64,000 nucleotides of DNA, taken from Phallusia mammillata. Taxonomy: Eukaryota; Chordata; Ascidiacea; Phlebobranchia; Ascidiidae. Below are positions 43,732-56,430 of the stretch, piece by piece. The stretch spans positions 8,219 through 72,218 of the forward strand of contig QLIY01000382.1 of NCBI GenBank assembly GCA_003260075.1, read 5' to 3'. The notes under the pieces are model-generated. The model did not search any database and was not told the DNA's origin. It worked only from the letters and a program-made list of their open reading frames with translations. How positions within the stretch are numbered: the stretch's first letter is position 1; each line of letters begins with the position of its first letter. The translations under genes were made by a program, and so were the position numbers.

Positions 43732-43902
43732 TTTAATTTTTAATTTATGTTTCTCCACTAATCATCAAGTTGCCAGTTTTACACTAAAACAACATTTCTC
43801 TTATCAATATAGGGGGGGGGGTACCTTTTAATTTATGTTTCTCCACTAATTATCAAGTTGCCAGTTTTACACTAAAACAACATTTCTCTTATCAATATAG
43901 CA
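43732..43902. repeat. Duplicated segment joined by a 10-G run
   Basis: Copies about 43732-43811 and 43826-43902 (TTTTTAATTTATGTTTCTCC) flank the G run 43812-43821. Confidence 0.85.
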
Positions 43903-43918
43903 TTGTTTTCTGTTACAA

Positions 43919-44174
43919 GTAAATGCATAACTCATATATCCTTACTATGTAGTAGGCTATGTTTGTCCAGTGCATAACGCGGTGTTAAACCAACACAAGC
44001 CCTTACAAGCTTTTTGTGCCTATAACGGCTACTTGAGGCAGGCTGGGGGGGGGGAAAATGCATAACTCATATATCCTTACCATGTAGTATGTTTGTCCAG
44101 TGCATAACGCGGTGTTAAACCAACATAAGCCCTTACAAGCTTTTTGTGCCTATAACGGCTACTTGAGGCAGGCT
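43919..44174. repeat. Duplicated segment joined by a 10-G run
   Basis: Copies 43919-44044 and 44055-44174 (AAATGCATAACTCATATATC to GGCAGGCT) flank the G run 44045-44054. They differ by substitutions and a 5-base indel (GTAGTAGGCTATG versus GTAGTATG). Confidence 0.86.
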
Positions 44175-44476
44175 TTCGTACGGACTTCGAGGTACACACC
44201 CTTCTCGCGATTGTAGCAACTGTATTCATCTCAAAACAGTCGCTATGTGGTTGTTATAACACGACAGGTGCCCTGCTTGTCTTTGGAAATCTTAACACGT
44301 GGCGATGGTTGGTTGTTTGTATAGTAAATGTCCGGTACTTGTTTCCAACTAACCTTTGTTTTATATTGAAGGTTGTATGTTACAACTAGTGTAGGATGTT
44401 ACGAGCGGACGATGTCTACCGGTGTAGCCTATATATTAAAGATTGTACTTGAAAAATGTTTGTCAGGCCTTTATGC

Positions 44477-44720
44477 CAGTGGTTCTTAACCTCTTACTGA
44501 TCGAGTACTATACCTAACCAATTTGTATCGTCTGATTTAAAAAGGAAGACCAAGAGATAGACCTATTCTTCTTAATTAGATTTCTGAAACCAGCAAGGGT
44601 GGAATAAAGTATCCGAATTTTTTGATCTTGATTTAAACTGAGGTTAGCAGAATTTCGGTAGCACTTAAAAAGCATGACGGTATTACCAGTAGCACCCGTA
44701 TCAAAGGCCGAGAACCAATG
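44477..44720. mobile_element. hAT MITE, about 244 bp
   Basis: Termini CAGTGGTTCTTAACC and CGAGAACCAATG. The flanking 8-mers CTTTATGC and CTTTAGAA agree in only the first five bases. Confidence 0.6.
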
Positions 44721-44789
44721 CTTTAGAAGTTTAGGTCTATGGGTATTTTTACCTCAGCCTGAATATTCGCAAAGAATCTTATCTTAGAT

Positions 44790-45088
44790 CAGTGGTTCCC
44801 AAACTGTGGACCATGGCCTAGTACTAGGCCACCAAGACATTTTCAACGGGCCACAGAGCCATTTGAACAGATTCTACTGTTTTGTTATGCTGTAGATATT
44901 ATGCGCTTTGTTTTGAAAAGCATAATATTTGCAAAGAATTTCAAATCTTGTAGCCAAATTTCAGGAGTGTATTTCGCCTGTTTTTGAGTTATTTTTTTGT
45001 TTGTGTCCAAATTTCAGCACGTGGTGAGCCACGAATCGCTATTAAATAGACATTTGGGCCACATACCAAAAAAGTTTGGGAACCCCTG
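44790..45088. mobile_element. hAT MITE, 299 bp
   Basis: Termini CAGTGGTTCCCAAACT and AGTTTGGGAACCCCTG, with an exact 8 bp target-site duplication TCTTAGAT at 44782-44789 and 45089-45096. No coding capacity. Confidence 0.9.
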
Positions 45089-45333
45089 TCTTAGATCTTG
45101 AAAACAGTGTTTTAAATAGCAAAATCAAAATATTTTAGTAAAGTGGTCGTGAACGTTTAACAAACAGGTCCGTAAACTGTACATGTACGAAATACCGCTA
45201 TCTTCGTTACGTCACATCTTATGACGTCACCAACCTCGATGTCGAATTTATGTTAAATGCTCAAGTATATTCACGTTAAAAAACGTTTTTTTTGCAAAAT
45301 TATAGGTAAATGCCACTATGGGTAAAGGCTTTC

Positions 45334-47730
45334 ATGAGTTGCGTAGTTCAGTTAAAGAGTTCTTTTTTTGAGAATATACAGTTGCAGTGCAGAAAAGCTG
45401 TCACGGCGACGTCACAAGAGCGCTTTGATTCAATCCCCTTGTTGCAAGGCCTGTAAGGTTCGTAGCATTGTTGTGTCTATTGGAGGGGAAATCATAGAGC
45501 AGAGTATAACGTACCACGATTGCTTTGTAAGCCGTCTCCTATTGATAACTACGCGTAACGTACAATCGCCGTCTTCAGTCATATCATACGAACTGAGCTT
45601 TTTAATGTACGTGGCAGGCCTTGTAGGTGCTTATGCAATAAGGCAATATTCGCCTTCTGATACTGTTAGTTTTAATACAAGGGCACAGCTAACAGCCTGC
45701 AATGCAAGTGTGCAACTAGAAAGTTTTCAGCATGACTCTTTCCAAAGATTGACGTATTCCGTAGTTGCAAATTTGGAGTTTTAGGTATAGATATGATATT
45801 ATATGGAACTGCAGGTGCAAGGTTTACCCAATGACTACGGGTATAGAGTTCATCTAAGGAACCAGAGTGCACCTAAGGTATAGGTTTGTATACTCCCTGC
45901 AACAAAAATTAAACGAACATGTATTAAACTGTACATTGTTGTGAGTATAGGCTACGCATAAATTTTAAAATCGGTTGAAACCATAATCAATTTTCTCACA
46001 CAATGAAAAAATATAAGCAGTGGGCCTTAGTACTTTTATGTAGCTTACTTGAGAAGCCGAATAAACTTGGTACCGGCGTTATCGCCTTTGCAACAGTAGT
46101 GTAGGTTTCTTGCCATCTGGTGACCCGTCAAACGGTACTCAGAGTCGGAAACGTGTACACCTACCTGACCTAAGATTTCCTGCCTAGTCCGTAACGAGTG
46201 ATTAAGAATACGACACCTCGTTTGAAGCACCTCGGACTGGTGTAAAATAAACAGAATATGGTTATAGGTCGTTTGTGTATCATAATCCTGGTGGTGTGGG
46301 AATTTTTGGCGGGTGTTTTGAAATGTGGAGGCGTCGAGGTTTTGCAGTGAAGGAAATTTCGCGACAGGATAAAGTTACAAACACTATGTTGATGACTCGT
46401 GAAAAGCTATTGCTTGTTTCTTCAGGCGGCTGCAGTGGAACGAAGACAGATACGCCTTGTGCTCGTTGTGGAGTGTCTTATTTGAGGTAGTGAATAGTTG
46501 TATTATGTCCTAGTTTTAGAACCTGGGGGGGGGGATGAGTTGCGTAGTTCAGTTAAAGAGTTCTTTTTTTGAGAATATACAGTTGCAGTGCAGAAAAGCT
46601 GTCACGGCGACGTCACAAGAGCGCTTTGATTCAATCCCCTTGTTGCAAGGCCTGTAAGGTTCGTAGCATTGTTGTGTCTATTGGAGGGGAAATCATAGAG
46701 CAGAGTATAACGTACCACGATTGCTTTGTAAGCCGTCTCCTATTGATAACTACGCGTAACGTACAATCGCCGTCTTCAGTCATATCATACGAACTGAGCT
46801 TTTTAATGTACGTGGCAGGCCTTGTAGGTGCTTATGCAATAAGGCAATATTCGCCTTCTGATACTGTTAGTTTTAATACAAGGGCACAGCTAACAGCCTG
46901 CAATGCAAGTGTGCAACTAGAAAGTTTTCAGCATGACTCTTTCCAAAGATTGACGTATTCCGTAGTTGCAAATTTGGAGTTTTAGGTATAGATATGATAT
47001 TATATGGAACTGCAGGTGCAAGGTTTACCCAATGACTACGGGTATAGAGTTCATCTAAGGAACCAGAGTGCACCTAAGGTATAGGTTTGTATACTCCCTG
47101 CAACAAAAATTAAACGAACATGTATTAAACTGTACATTGTTGTGAGTATAGGCTACGCATAAATTTTAAAATCGGTTGAAACCATAATCAATTTTCTCAC
47201 ACAATGAAAAAATATAAGCAGTGGGCCTTAGTACTTTTATGTAGCTTACTTGAGAAGCCGAATAAACTTGGTACCGGCGTTATCGCCTTTGCAACAGTAG
47301 TGTAGGTTTCTTGCCATCTGGTGACCCGTCAAACGGTACTCAGAGTCGGAAACGTGTACACCTACCTGACCTAAGATTTCCTGCCTAGTCCGTAACGAGT
47401 GATTAAGAATACGACACCTCGTTTGAAGCACCTCGGACTGGTGTAAAATAAACAGAATATGGTTATAGGTCGTTTGTGTATCATAATCCTGGTGGTGTGG
47501 GAATTTTTGGCGGGTGTTTTGAAATGTGGAGGCGTCGAGGTTTTGCAGTGAAGGAAATTTCGCGACAGGATAAAGTTACAAACACTATGTTGATGACTCG
47601 TGAAAAGCTATTGCTTGTTTCTTCAGGCGGCTGCAGTGGAACGAAGACAGATACGCCTGTGCTCGTTGTGGATTTGCCTTGGCTTATTTGAGGTAGTGAA
47701 TAGTTGTATTATGTCCTAGTTTTAGAACCT
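45334..47730. repeat. 1.19 kb near-identical duplication joined by a 10-G run
   Basis: Copies 45334-46524 and 46535-47730 appear identical by eye over more than 1.1 kb. They diverge only in the last 60 bases or so before the G run 46525-46534 (GTGGAGTGTCTTATTTGAG versus GTGGATTTGCCTTGGC). Low-quality sequence at a contig end would explain that. The duplicated 138-residue and 71-residue frames have no recognised product. Confidence 0.92.
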
Positions 47731-48029
47731 TTATAGTTAGAAAGTTAATTGTTGGTCAGAACAGTTACGAGAAATTACAATTTTAGTTTTGAAGGAAGCA
47801 CAGTTGCGAAGTGCCGTGGAATGCCTTTAAGTTGTCTAAATGAACGTTAATTGACATAAAATTATCGTACATAAGTATTTTTATTTGATAATACTGTGTC
47901 CGACCAAACTGTTCACGTTACTTGTGTTTGTATCGTTTAGAGGTGTAAGATGTTTGAACGTTAAGATTTTTTCCCGTTACAAATGTGAACCCAAAAGTAG
48001 CAAAAATATTTTTCGCAACAAAATCGTTA

Positions 48030-48421
48030 AGGTCACACAAAAGTAGGCTGTAATTTTAAAATTACATTACCATGTGGTATGATAACCAATTTATTTTACA
48101 ACCCATGTTGCGAATCTTGTCAAAATCGCCGTTTTGTACAAAAACCTTATATGCCAAGCATTCATACTTTCGTTTTGACCTTCTGGCTTCAAAAATCAAT
48201 AAACGACTTTGCGACGGGGGGGGGGTAGGTCACACAAAAGTAGGCTGTAATTTTAAAATTACATTATCATGTGGTATGATAACTAATTTATTTTACAACC
48301 CTTGTTGCGAATCTTGTCAAAATCGCCGATTTGTACAAAAACCTTATATGCCAAGTATTCATACTTTCGTTGTTTCGTTTTGACCTTCTGGCTTCAAAAA
48401 TCAATAAACGACTTTGCGACG
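48030..48421. repeat. Duplicated segment joined by a 10-G run
   Basis: Copies 48030-48215 and 48227-48421 (AGGTCACACAAAAGTAGG to GCGAC) flank the G run 48216-48225, with a handful of substitutions and a short TTGTTTCG insertion in the right copy. Confidence 0.87.
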
Positions 48422-48932
48422 TGGACAGCCAAAGAGAATTATAAGCCCGTCTTGCGCCACCTGAAGTAGAATCTAATCGGGTGCTAAGATATGTCGGTTG
48501 GAACCTTAATAATCTACAAATACCTTGTAATCTATTGACCTGCTCCTTGAATGCTGCAGTCTTTCTACTAATCCGTTTTCGCCCTCTATTTGTGACATAT
48601 ACTGATACCTAGATTAAATAGCAACATGTTGTTTAAGTTATGAACAGATCTATGTATGGTGTTTAAACATTTTTTGTTACTTGTAAAGTAGTTACTACAT
48701 TTTTTATTAAGCTTAAAACTGGGTGAAAGTTAGTATGGTTGATAATTTGAACTTTTCAGAGTTTGATACATGTAGAAAAAGTTTTCAAGGTAGAATAAAC
48801 GTCTCAAAGATATAAAAGATAGGCATATATAGTCTCTATACTATAGTATAGTCGTCTCAGTTACGGTTTTGTTGCACAAACACCACAGGGTCTCAAAGGC
48901 CAATACAGTTCAACAACTTAAGATGTTCTAAG

Positions 48933-49070
48933 CAGTGGTTCCTAAAGAGTTTTACAGAGAGTATGTGCATGCACAGAATTTGAAAGTTTTTTATGGGGTT
49001 GATAGTTCGTGGGGATCCATAAATGTTATGTTAAATGGGTATGTAACCAAAAAAGGTTGGGAACCCACTG
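48933..49070. mobile_element. Short hAT MITE, degenerate
   Basis: Termini CAGTGGTTCCTAAA and GGTTGGGAACCCACTG. No convincing target-site duplication. Confidence 0.6.
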
Positions 49071-52000
49071 CTCCAGAGATAAACATGAACATATTTCAAC
49101 TGTTGGTTTGGTGAACTCTTTCATCCGACAATCACAAAATGTTACTGCGGTTCGTGCGGTTACCCTTTCGACTTTATGCAGTCTTATCTGGCAAGGTATC
49201 ATGTGACACAATTCATCCAATCAGCGGGCAGGAAACCGCTAAGCGTCATTGTGAGGCGCATCATCTGGAATAAAGCAAAGGAAACCACGAAACAAGTTAC
49301 GACACACGACCGAACTATAACGGCCTCCTGACAAACGTAAGCACATTTTGCGGTAGTTGCCTGTTTTATATAATAAGAAGTTACTTGTGATCGAAAACCG
49401 CAGTTTGTAGATAACTGCATTGAGAGTTAGTTAACTTGACAGCAAAATGACAGGAGTTTTGTGTTCGGACGATCTTTGTGGGTTCAGGGGATATGAGGAA
49501 CCTTAACTGTGCGGTCGGTGGAGTTACGGGTCATACGATATGATAACCACAAAATTGCGGTAAATAGTTTTTTTTTATAATATACCTTAGCTGCTATGTA
49601 CTGATGCTGTGTCAATATAGGCGCTGGTTAAGAATATGATTAGCATAGCTTTGCCAATAGCAAGGGAACGTTTATGCTTTACATGTGGTGCGCACATTTT
49701 TAGCATACAACAAAATGTTTGCTGCGTATAAATTAACACAACTTTATCAAACCAATGTAATTCATGTCATGTTGCTCACGGTGGCCCACCCAAAGTTTGT
49801 GTAGATGCCCAGGTACATGAAAAATGTAAAGAAACTTATATATCCAACAACTTATGTGAGATTATTGAAGGGAAATGCCATTACCCTTACGGCCCAAAAC
49901 TTTTCATTGACTTCAGACAACAAAGTTGACGATAAGCAGCCCACTTGTCCACAAATTATATTGCTGATCATTTATTTTCCGTTATCACTAATATACAAAG
50001 GGCCTCTGAATCGTCTTGTTACAAATTCCCCCCAAACATATTGCCATGTTATGCTTAATGTGAATTCAACATTCAGTCGAAACAGACAAAAGTACGAAGA
50101 ATTGATTAATGAAAATATTTCGCAGAGTATAATATAGGCTTTGAAAACTAGTCTTATGAATGTCTATCATTAGAAATGGCCTTTTCAGTCTTAGAATAGT
50201 GATAAGTGTAGAACCCAATTAGGCTTGCAGCAAAACTCTGTGAAACATGCATCTACCGACAGTTAGTCATTCTGTAGGAACTGAGCATCGAGAAAACGTC
50301 AAAGCATTTGTTTGTGAAATTTGGTGAGACTGAGCTTAGAACGCCAACGCCTAATTGTCAGCGAATGCGTCAGAATTAAACAGCTTGAGTCTCTCAAAAG
50401 GACTTTTTTGGAACAAAAGGCTAATTGTAGCTAAAAGACTTCGTTATACCGGTTCGAAGGGACGATGCAAGTTGGCTTAGAAAGTTTCGTTTTGCTTGTT
50501 AAAAACTGGAGCTTGTTGTTGTGAAGATGGAAAAATGTAAAGGATTGGAATCTCAGACATATTTCACAGCCAAAATAAGGCAATAAAGTCACCAAATGAG
50601 TTTAAACTGTCAGAAGCAAATTATGCAGAACGGATTCTGAGGCGAATTTGAGCTTTAAAAATTGCCGCAGCCATGAGTCGTGTATTTGGGCTGGTTACAT
50701 TCACGAGTGATTTGTCGTTGTTTAGATTGAGATACGTGAGTGCTATAGGTTTGAAATAAGTATATTTACACCCATTTCAATCGTGGCATTTGATGAAAAC
50801 GACACACGAAAGACTGAGCTTTATTAAAGCATGTTTGCAAGTAAATTTTCAGCCCCTGCATCCCAAAAAATGAGAAAAGGTGTAGAGGTGTTTCACAATT
50901 TTCTCAAAATGTTTTTTATATTGTAAATATGTTGCCAAACAATGAAGCTAAATGTGCTTTTTACAGTACAAAATTTGGAGTGTATCGTTCATATCGAGCA
51001 AAAAACACAAACATTTCGGATACTGCCGGATTAGATGGTCATCAGTAGATTGTTATGGGATAGAATGTTGTCACAACTGCTATAGTCCCATTTCTGGCGC
51101 CTCGATGGCAACACCAAGGCTAAACCATTTCCTTAAATTTGCGCTTCGCATTAAACGATTTCCGACACCCGGAAAGCGCCAGTGAAAACGATTAGTAATT
51201 AATTTTTAGGGGGGTCCTTCTTCTGTTCTTGTGTTATGGAGCGGTGGAAGGGCATCGATCAAATATTTTCGACATTTCCAGTCTTCTTGGAAGAGTATTA
51301 TAGGAAACACCACGACTACGTTACAGGCCATAGTTAAAAATTGAACTAACATTTTGCTGTTTGACTAATCGCCCTTCGCTGGCAGTGACAACCACTTACA
51401 TTGTCGTGTTGTCGTATTCCATCTACAGTAATCAATTTGCTGTCACATCATGGGTATCATTTCAGAGCTAAATTGATCAGCAACAAAATGAAAACTACAT
51501 TTAGACGTCTGCAATTGCACTTGGCAAAAATATCTCCCCCGGTTACATATATATTGTTGCAAGTTTGTGTGAAGGGCTCTACAAGGTGAAAAATCGGTGT
51601 TCATTTTTCGGTATGTTTGTGTTATCGTTTTTGGATTTACGACAATGGTTGAAAAGGACATTTTGTCCAACCTAGGCCTAAAGCTACGATTTGAACGCTC
51701 ATAAAGGTAATGAAAAATTTGTAAGTTTTATCATCAGTATGGCGTTAACAAAAGTTTAGGAATTGTTTTCAGTTGTTTCAACATCGCTGCGTTTGCGCTC
51801 ACCACGTCTTCATACAGGCCGAGTTGTTTGTTTTCGCGAGAGTCCGGCACCCACGCGCTCCAATGCAAGGAAAGAGTTGTTACAATGTGTGGTTCCTAAC
51901 TGGTGCTGCGATGTTATTGTTGCCGTGTTTCACTCAACGTATCTACAGCAATGTTGCCCACGGATCAAAGTTGTTCGTCATGTTTATCGGGTCGGGTTCG

Positions 52001-55000
52001 AGCTTGTGTTTGAATAAAACGGGCTCGATATGGGCTTGGCATACTTGGGCACTAATTTTACCTTGTTAAATCTATACTTTGCAATTCACTCAGTTAACAC
52101 TGGTCACCGCTTGGACAAAGCGCTTGCAGGTGTGTATACGCTTTGGGGTCAGATTTAGTCGGCAAAACACAACACATTTAGATATGGTTCACTATAATTT
52201 GTAAGTATGTACGCCGTTGTTAACAATATCTGGTTTGGTATGTGCTCGCCCCTTATCGCATATAATATGCAGACTATACTGCATTCAACTTAACCTCAAA
52301 GAATACGACTTTGTAAACAAACACTTCCAAATGTCAACAATTTTTGACAAGATTATGTATGAGACGTACAAGGCCACCGATTTGATTGAGTTTCCTTTGT
52401 TTGTTGATCAAATGCTTAACAGTCAGCCATCTTGACGTATTCTCGGATACGTGTGTATACGATTGTACAGATTGTTCGGTTGGTTCTATTGTCAACAGTT
52501 TTCGGAAACTTAAGACGTCAATGCGAAATGTCAATTAGCTAACGTTCATGCGCATTTTTACAGAGTGGGGCATTTAAATACAGAAACCATGAGCGTAAGA
52601 ATAGATGACTATGGTTTTGTGTTAAAAAACTAAAAACTTTGCTAGCACGCACCTTATGGCTAAAAACACCAGGCCAACGAAAATTTCCCAAAGCTAATAA
52701 AATCGCTGTCTTTTTTACACAACGGTTCATGCGGATTCCGCATCTCGAAACAAGCTAAGTGTGTACGGGTCCGTGTGAGAACGCTCGAGTTTTTCGGCTT
52801 AATTCTTTGCCGGGGTTGGGAGCTTCTTGTCTCTCAGCGTCTCATCGCTATATGAGCATCGGACGTCGCTGAATTTCACCGAAAAAGCATCGCGACGAGC
52901 TTGACTTCCTCTCGCAATCCTCCACGGTTTGCGCCCGTCCCGGCCGGGAAGTTGGACGTAAAGTAGCGGGAACTTCTCGAAAGGCAAGAAACCCATCAGC
53001 ACGAATATGTTTACTGAAGTCAGAGCAGCTTGAAGTTAAAAACCACACAGACTTGTGTTGGGCCGAGAATTCGTTTTTCTTGTTTAATTTTGCGTTACCA
53101 CGAAAGAAAAATAAGGATCTTAGACATACTTTCAATTGTTTAAATAGTTTCCAATTTACTATGGTTTAAACACGAATGCATTTTGTTGATTGTGAAGTCC
53201 CCCAAATAGACCAAAGAAGGTTTAAAATGCGTAATTGTTCATAAAAATTCCCCACTTTCTCTTCGATTCTTTGTCAAAACACGTTGTAGAGACTTCAAGC
53301 AAAAAAGCATTAAGTGACTTTTCGATTTAAGCTATCGAAATAGCAACAGCTAAATGTGTAAAAATTTAAAGCATTTTGGGTGGTAAAATAAGACCATGCA
53401 AGGTGCCATGTACTTAAGCAACAAGGTGCATTGTACACGAAGGCTCCTTGTGGCTGCGTATAGAGGCGGGCGCATATGCGAGGCAAAGGCTTTCCCACTT
53501 TTACTTGGAAGCGAAGCGGCTCAGGCTCGGGGAAGCGTAAAGAACGTCCGCACTCGACTCTTCAGAGACCACACGCCGTTCTATATGTTCTAAGACAGAT
53601 CAGGACAAGCTGCTGTCGTTATTGTTGCATGTTTAGCAGGCCAATTCTTCAAGGCACTTAGTATGTTTTTGACAGTTTTTTTACGAGCTTCATGAAATAG
53701 CGCTTTGAAAGGCAAGCCGGTTATACGAAGAAGTAAAAATCAACTGAGGGTAGTATGTAAGTGTATATGTTCACAATTCACGGTTTCAAACATTTTGACC
53801 AAAAATGTTCAAGCCAATATGTTTGTAGCAAAAACATAACGTTCGACATATCTTATGTCATTGTTTTTTAAATATCTGAAGTTTTTTTTACAAACATATT
53901 GACTTGTATTTCTTATGTCAAAATGTATGTGTTGAAAGGCTAAAAAATGTTAGAAATGACTAAAACATACTTTTGAGTTAATATATACAACGTTTTAAGG
54001 CTTTTTCGGACTTTGCTTGATATTATGCATATCTGTACCTTGAATAAATAATACACACAAAGTCACAGATATCAATAGCGTAGGCTACCAACGGACAAAT
54101 GGTTGTTGTCAATACACAAACAACCAACCTTTAAATGGCATTGTGTTCAAGTCCAACAGCTTGGCGTCTCACAAACCCGGCCAGGCGACACAATCGCTTT
54201 AGATATTGGACCTTATAGTGATACAACCGGCTTTGCGAAGTAACCGAACTTTGGTACCGGATCTACTAACGCGAAAATTGCTATGAGAATCAGCCAAGTA
54301 TATGACAATGCGTGTGTGTGAACTGCAAGACAGGAAAGCGCTATGAGCTGTCCACCACCGACTTCGAGTCGTGGCGGTTCGAGCTTTTTTTATTAAATCT
54401 ACAGTTGAGTTAGACATCTGTTTCAGAAAGATGGAAAATGTACTGACATTTTAGGCAAAAACAGTGTTTGGCATCGTATTTTTTGGGATTCAGCATTATA
54501 TTTTGACTATTCGGCGATATGCGTGTTGCCTGACAGAGCTAGATATATTTCAATCTCATAAATATATTTCAATCTCATAAAACTCCCAGTTAAAGAAGGT
54601 ATATCGTTACAATTCTCGTAGCGATAAAACGAAAGTTTACAAAGTGTTGGGTATTTAACGTCGAAAAACCTCAAAACTGAATTTATTTGCTGGTTGTTGC
54701 AGCAAACAAAAGTAGTATAACTTCCGTGTAAAAAGAAAATGTTTGTTCGAAACAATGTAGCGAGTATCTGAAGATGCCTTAAGCTGTTGATGTGAAGACG
54801 ACTGTATGGTAATGGTTCTGCGAAACGTATATTGTGTAACACAACCCTGTGTATTTCGGTGGGTGTAGGAAATGACACGAAACACTCATAAATACGTCGT
54901 ACCGCTGTCTCGGGGTGTCTTCAAGTCATGTGCTACTTTTATAGTTTACCGAAATGTAATACAAGTTTTTAAACTGACTTTGGTACGAGGTTGTCGACAA

Positions 55001-56301
55001 TTGCTGATAGCAAGTTATGTAGAAAAGAAAGGGAGAAATCGTTGGATATAAGGAGTATACAGTTCTAACACGAATGGGTTGCGCATGAGAAAGTATTATT
55101 GGTCATCAATGCATGGCAATCAGTTGCAGTATCTTCAAAATATCGTTAATCTATCTTTTTTGCGTTGGTTCCCTTCTCTAAAGCAGTACTTCTCCCTTCT
55201 GTAGTCTTTGTTGTAGTGGACACCTTTTAATTAATCATAAGTCTCTGAATGTACAATTGCCACCCGTTTTAAAAACTTGAAAACCATTATATTTTTCGTC
55301 ATTTGCGGACCATTGCGAACCATCTTATCAATCACTTAGGGGTCAGCAAACATGAAAACTACTGTTCTTATTCACTATCGTTTAAAGGTGCATAGATATC
55401 GTATGTATTTCTGTTAATTTTGTAGTTTTGTTACTTACCCTATGACACACAGTACTTTTAGATCTAGCTGAAGATTAAATTTCAATCATAGCTTTTCTAC
55501 AAAAAACAACAGTTATTTTTGGTTTGATGTGTAGTGTTGCATATTGCGTGACTTTTTGCAAACGATTGGAATTTTCTTGCAAGTTTAGGCAAGTTACAAC
55601 CTGCTTTATGCGCGAACTTAGATTTAATGACAGCGGCGTGCATTTGAATACCAAGCATCGTTAGGCAAACTTGTTGTTTGCTTGCAAGTCGCATTAAAAC
55701 AATACTCGTAAATTTTTTTGAACCGTAACCACGTCACTCCAACGAGAGAAGTCGAGAAAAAGGCACGACTAAAAAGAGAGAACAAGCGAAGGGTGTGAAA
55801 AGTTATTAATAGTTAAGGGTAATTTTTCATGAAGCCAAGTAATGTTCATACATCCTTTAACTTTCAGTAGTTAACGCAAAGTCCTATCGTCCGACTTGGT
55901 ATCATTGATTGATAGCAAAAGCGGACGAAGTTTTCTCCGGTGTGAAATGATCGCAAGTCGTCAGAATTGATACCTTTCGGAAATGGGTGCAATTCGCCTA
56001 AACGTGGCAGGCCAGAATTAAGAACCTCTTAGCAAAGTCCAAGACTTCAACGCAGTAATTAGTAAACCCCGGTAGTAAGCTGTTGGGATTTTCTGCTACG
56101 AGACTGGCGTAAATTTTATGCGCCAAACGTAGTATTGATTTGCATGACGTTTGAAGACTTAGATAAAAATAGTTTAAGTAAATTACGCATCTTATGGCGC
56201 ACCATTAATTAGTTCAGTTGCGTTTGGTATTCTGTATGACACAACAAACGAAACTTGCGGTAGCGTCACATCAAAAAATACATATAGTCTTTAAAGTAAT
56301 C

Positions 56302-56430
56302 TTTTTTTTATTTATATTTTTATTTTTCACGGGGTTCGAACCCAGGACACACCCGGGGACGAATCCCGATGAGGTTGTTTATGTCTGTATTTGGGTCAGG
56401 CGTGCTGGACCATTCGGCCAAGTTTCTTTT
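56302..56430 (-). mobile_element. tRNA-derived SINE
   Basis: On the minus strand an A-box-like TGGCCGAATGG (56410-56420) is followed about 70 bases later by a B-box GGGTTCGAACCC (near 56331-56343), then an A/T-rich tail. The spacing and lack of a clean cloverleaf fit a SINE rather than a functional tRNA. Related copy at 6825-6935. Confidence 0.65.

Noticed and set aside
45368..45784. 138-residue open frame present twice (also 46569-46985)
   Set aside because: No recognisable domain; it is repeated only because the whole segment is duplicated at an assembly join.
56302..56430. Functional tRNA gene
   Set aside because: A and B boxes are present but the stems do not fold as a clean cloverleaf and a related degenerate copy exists, so a SINE is more likely.
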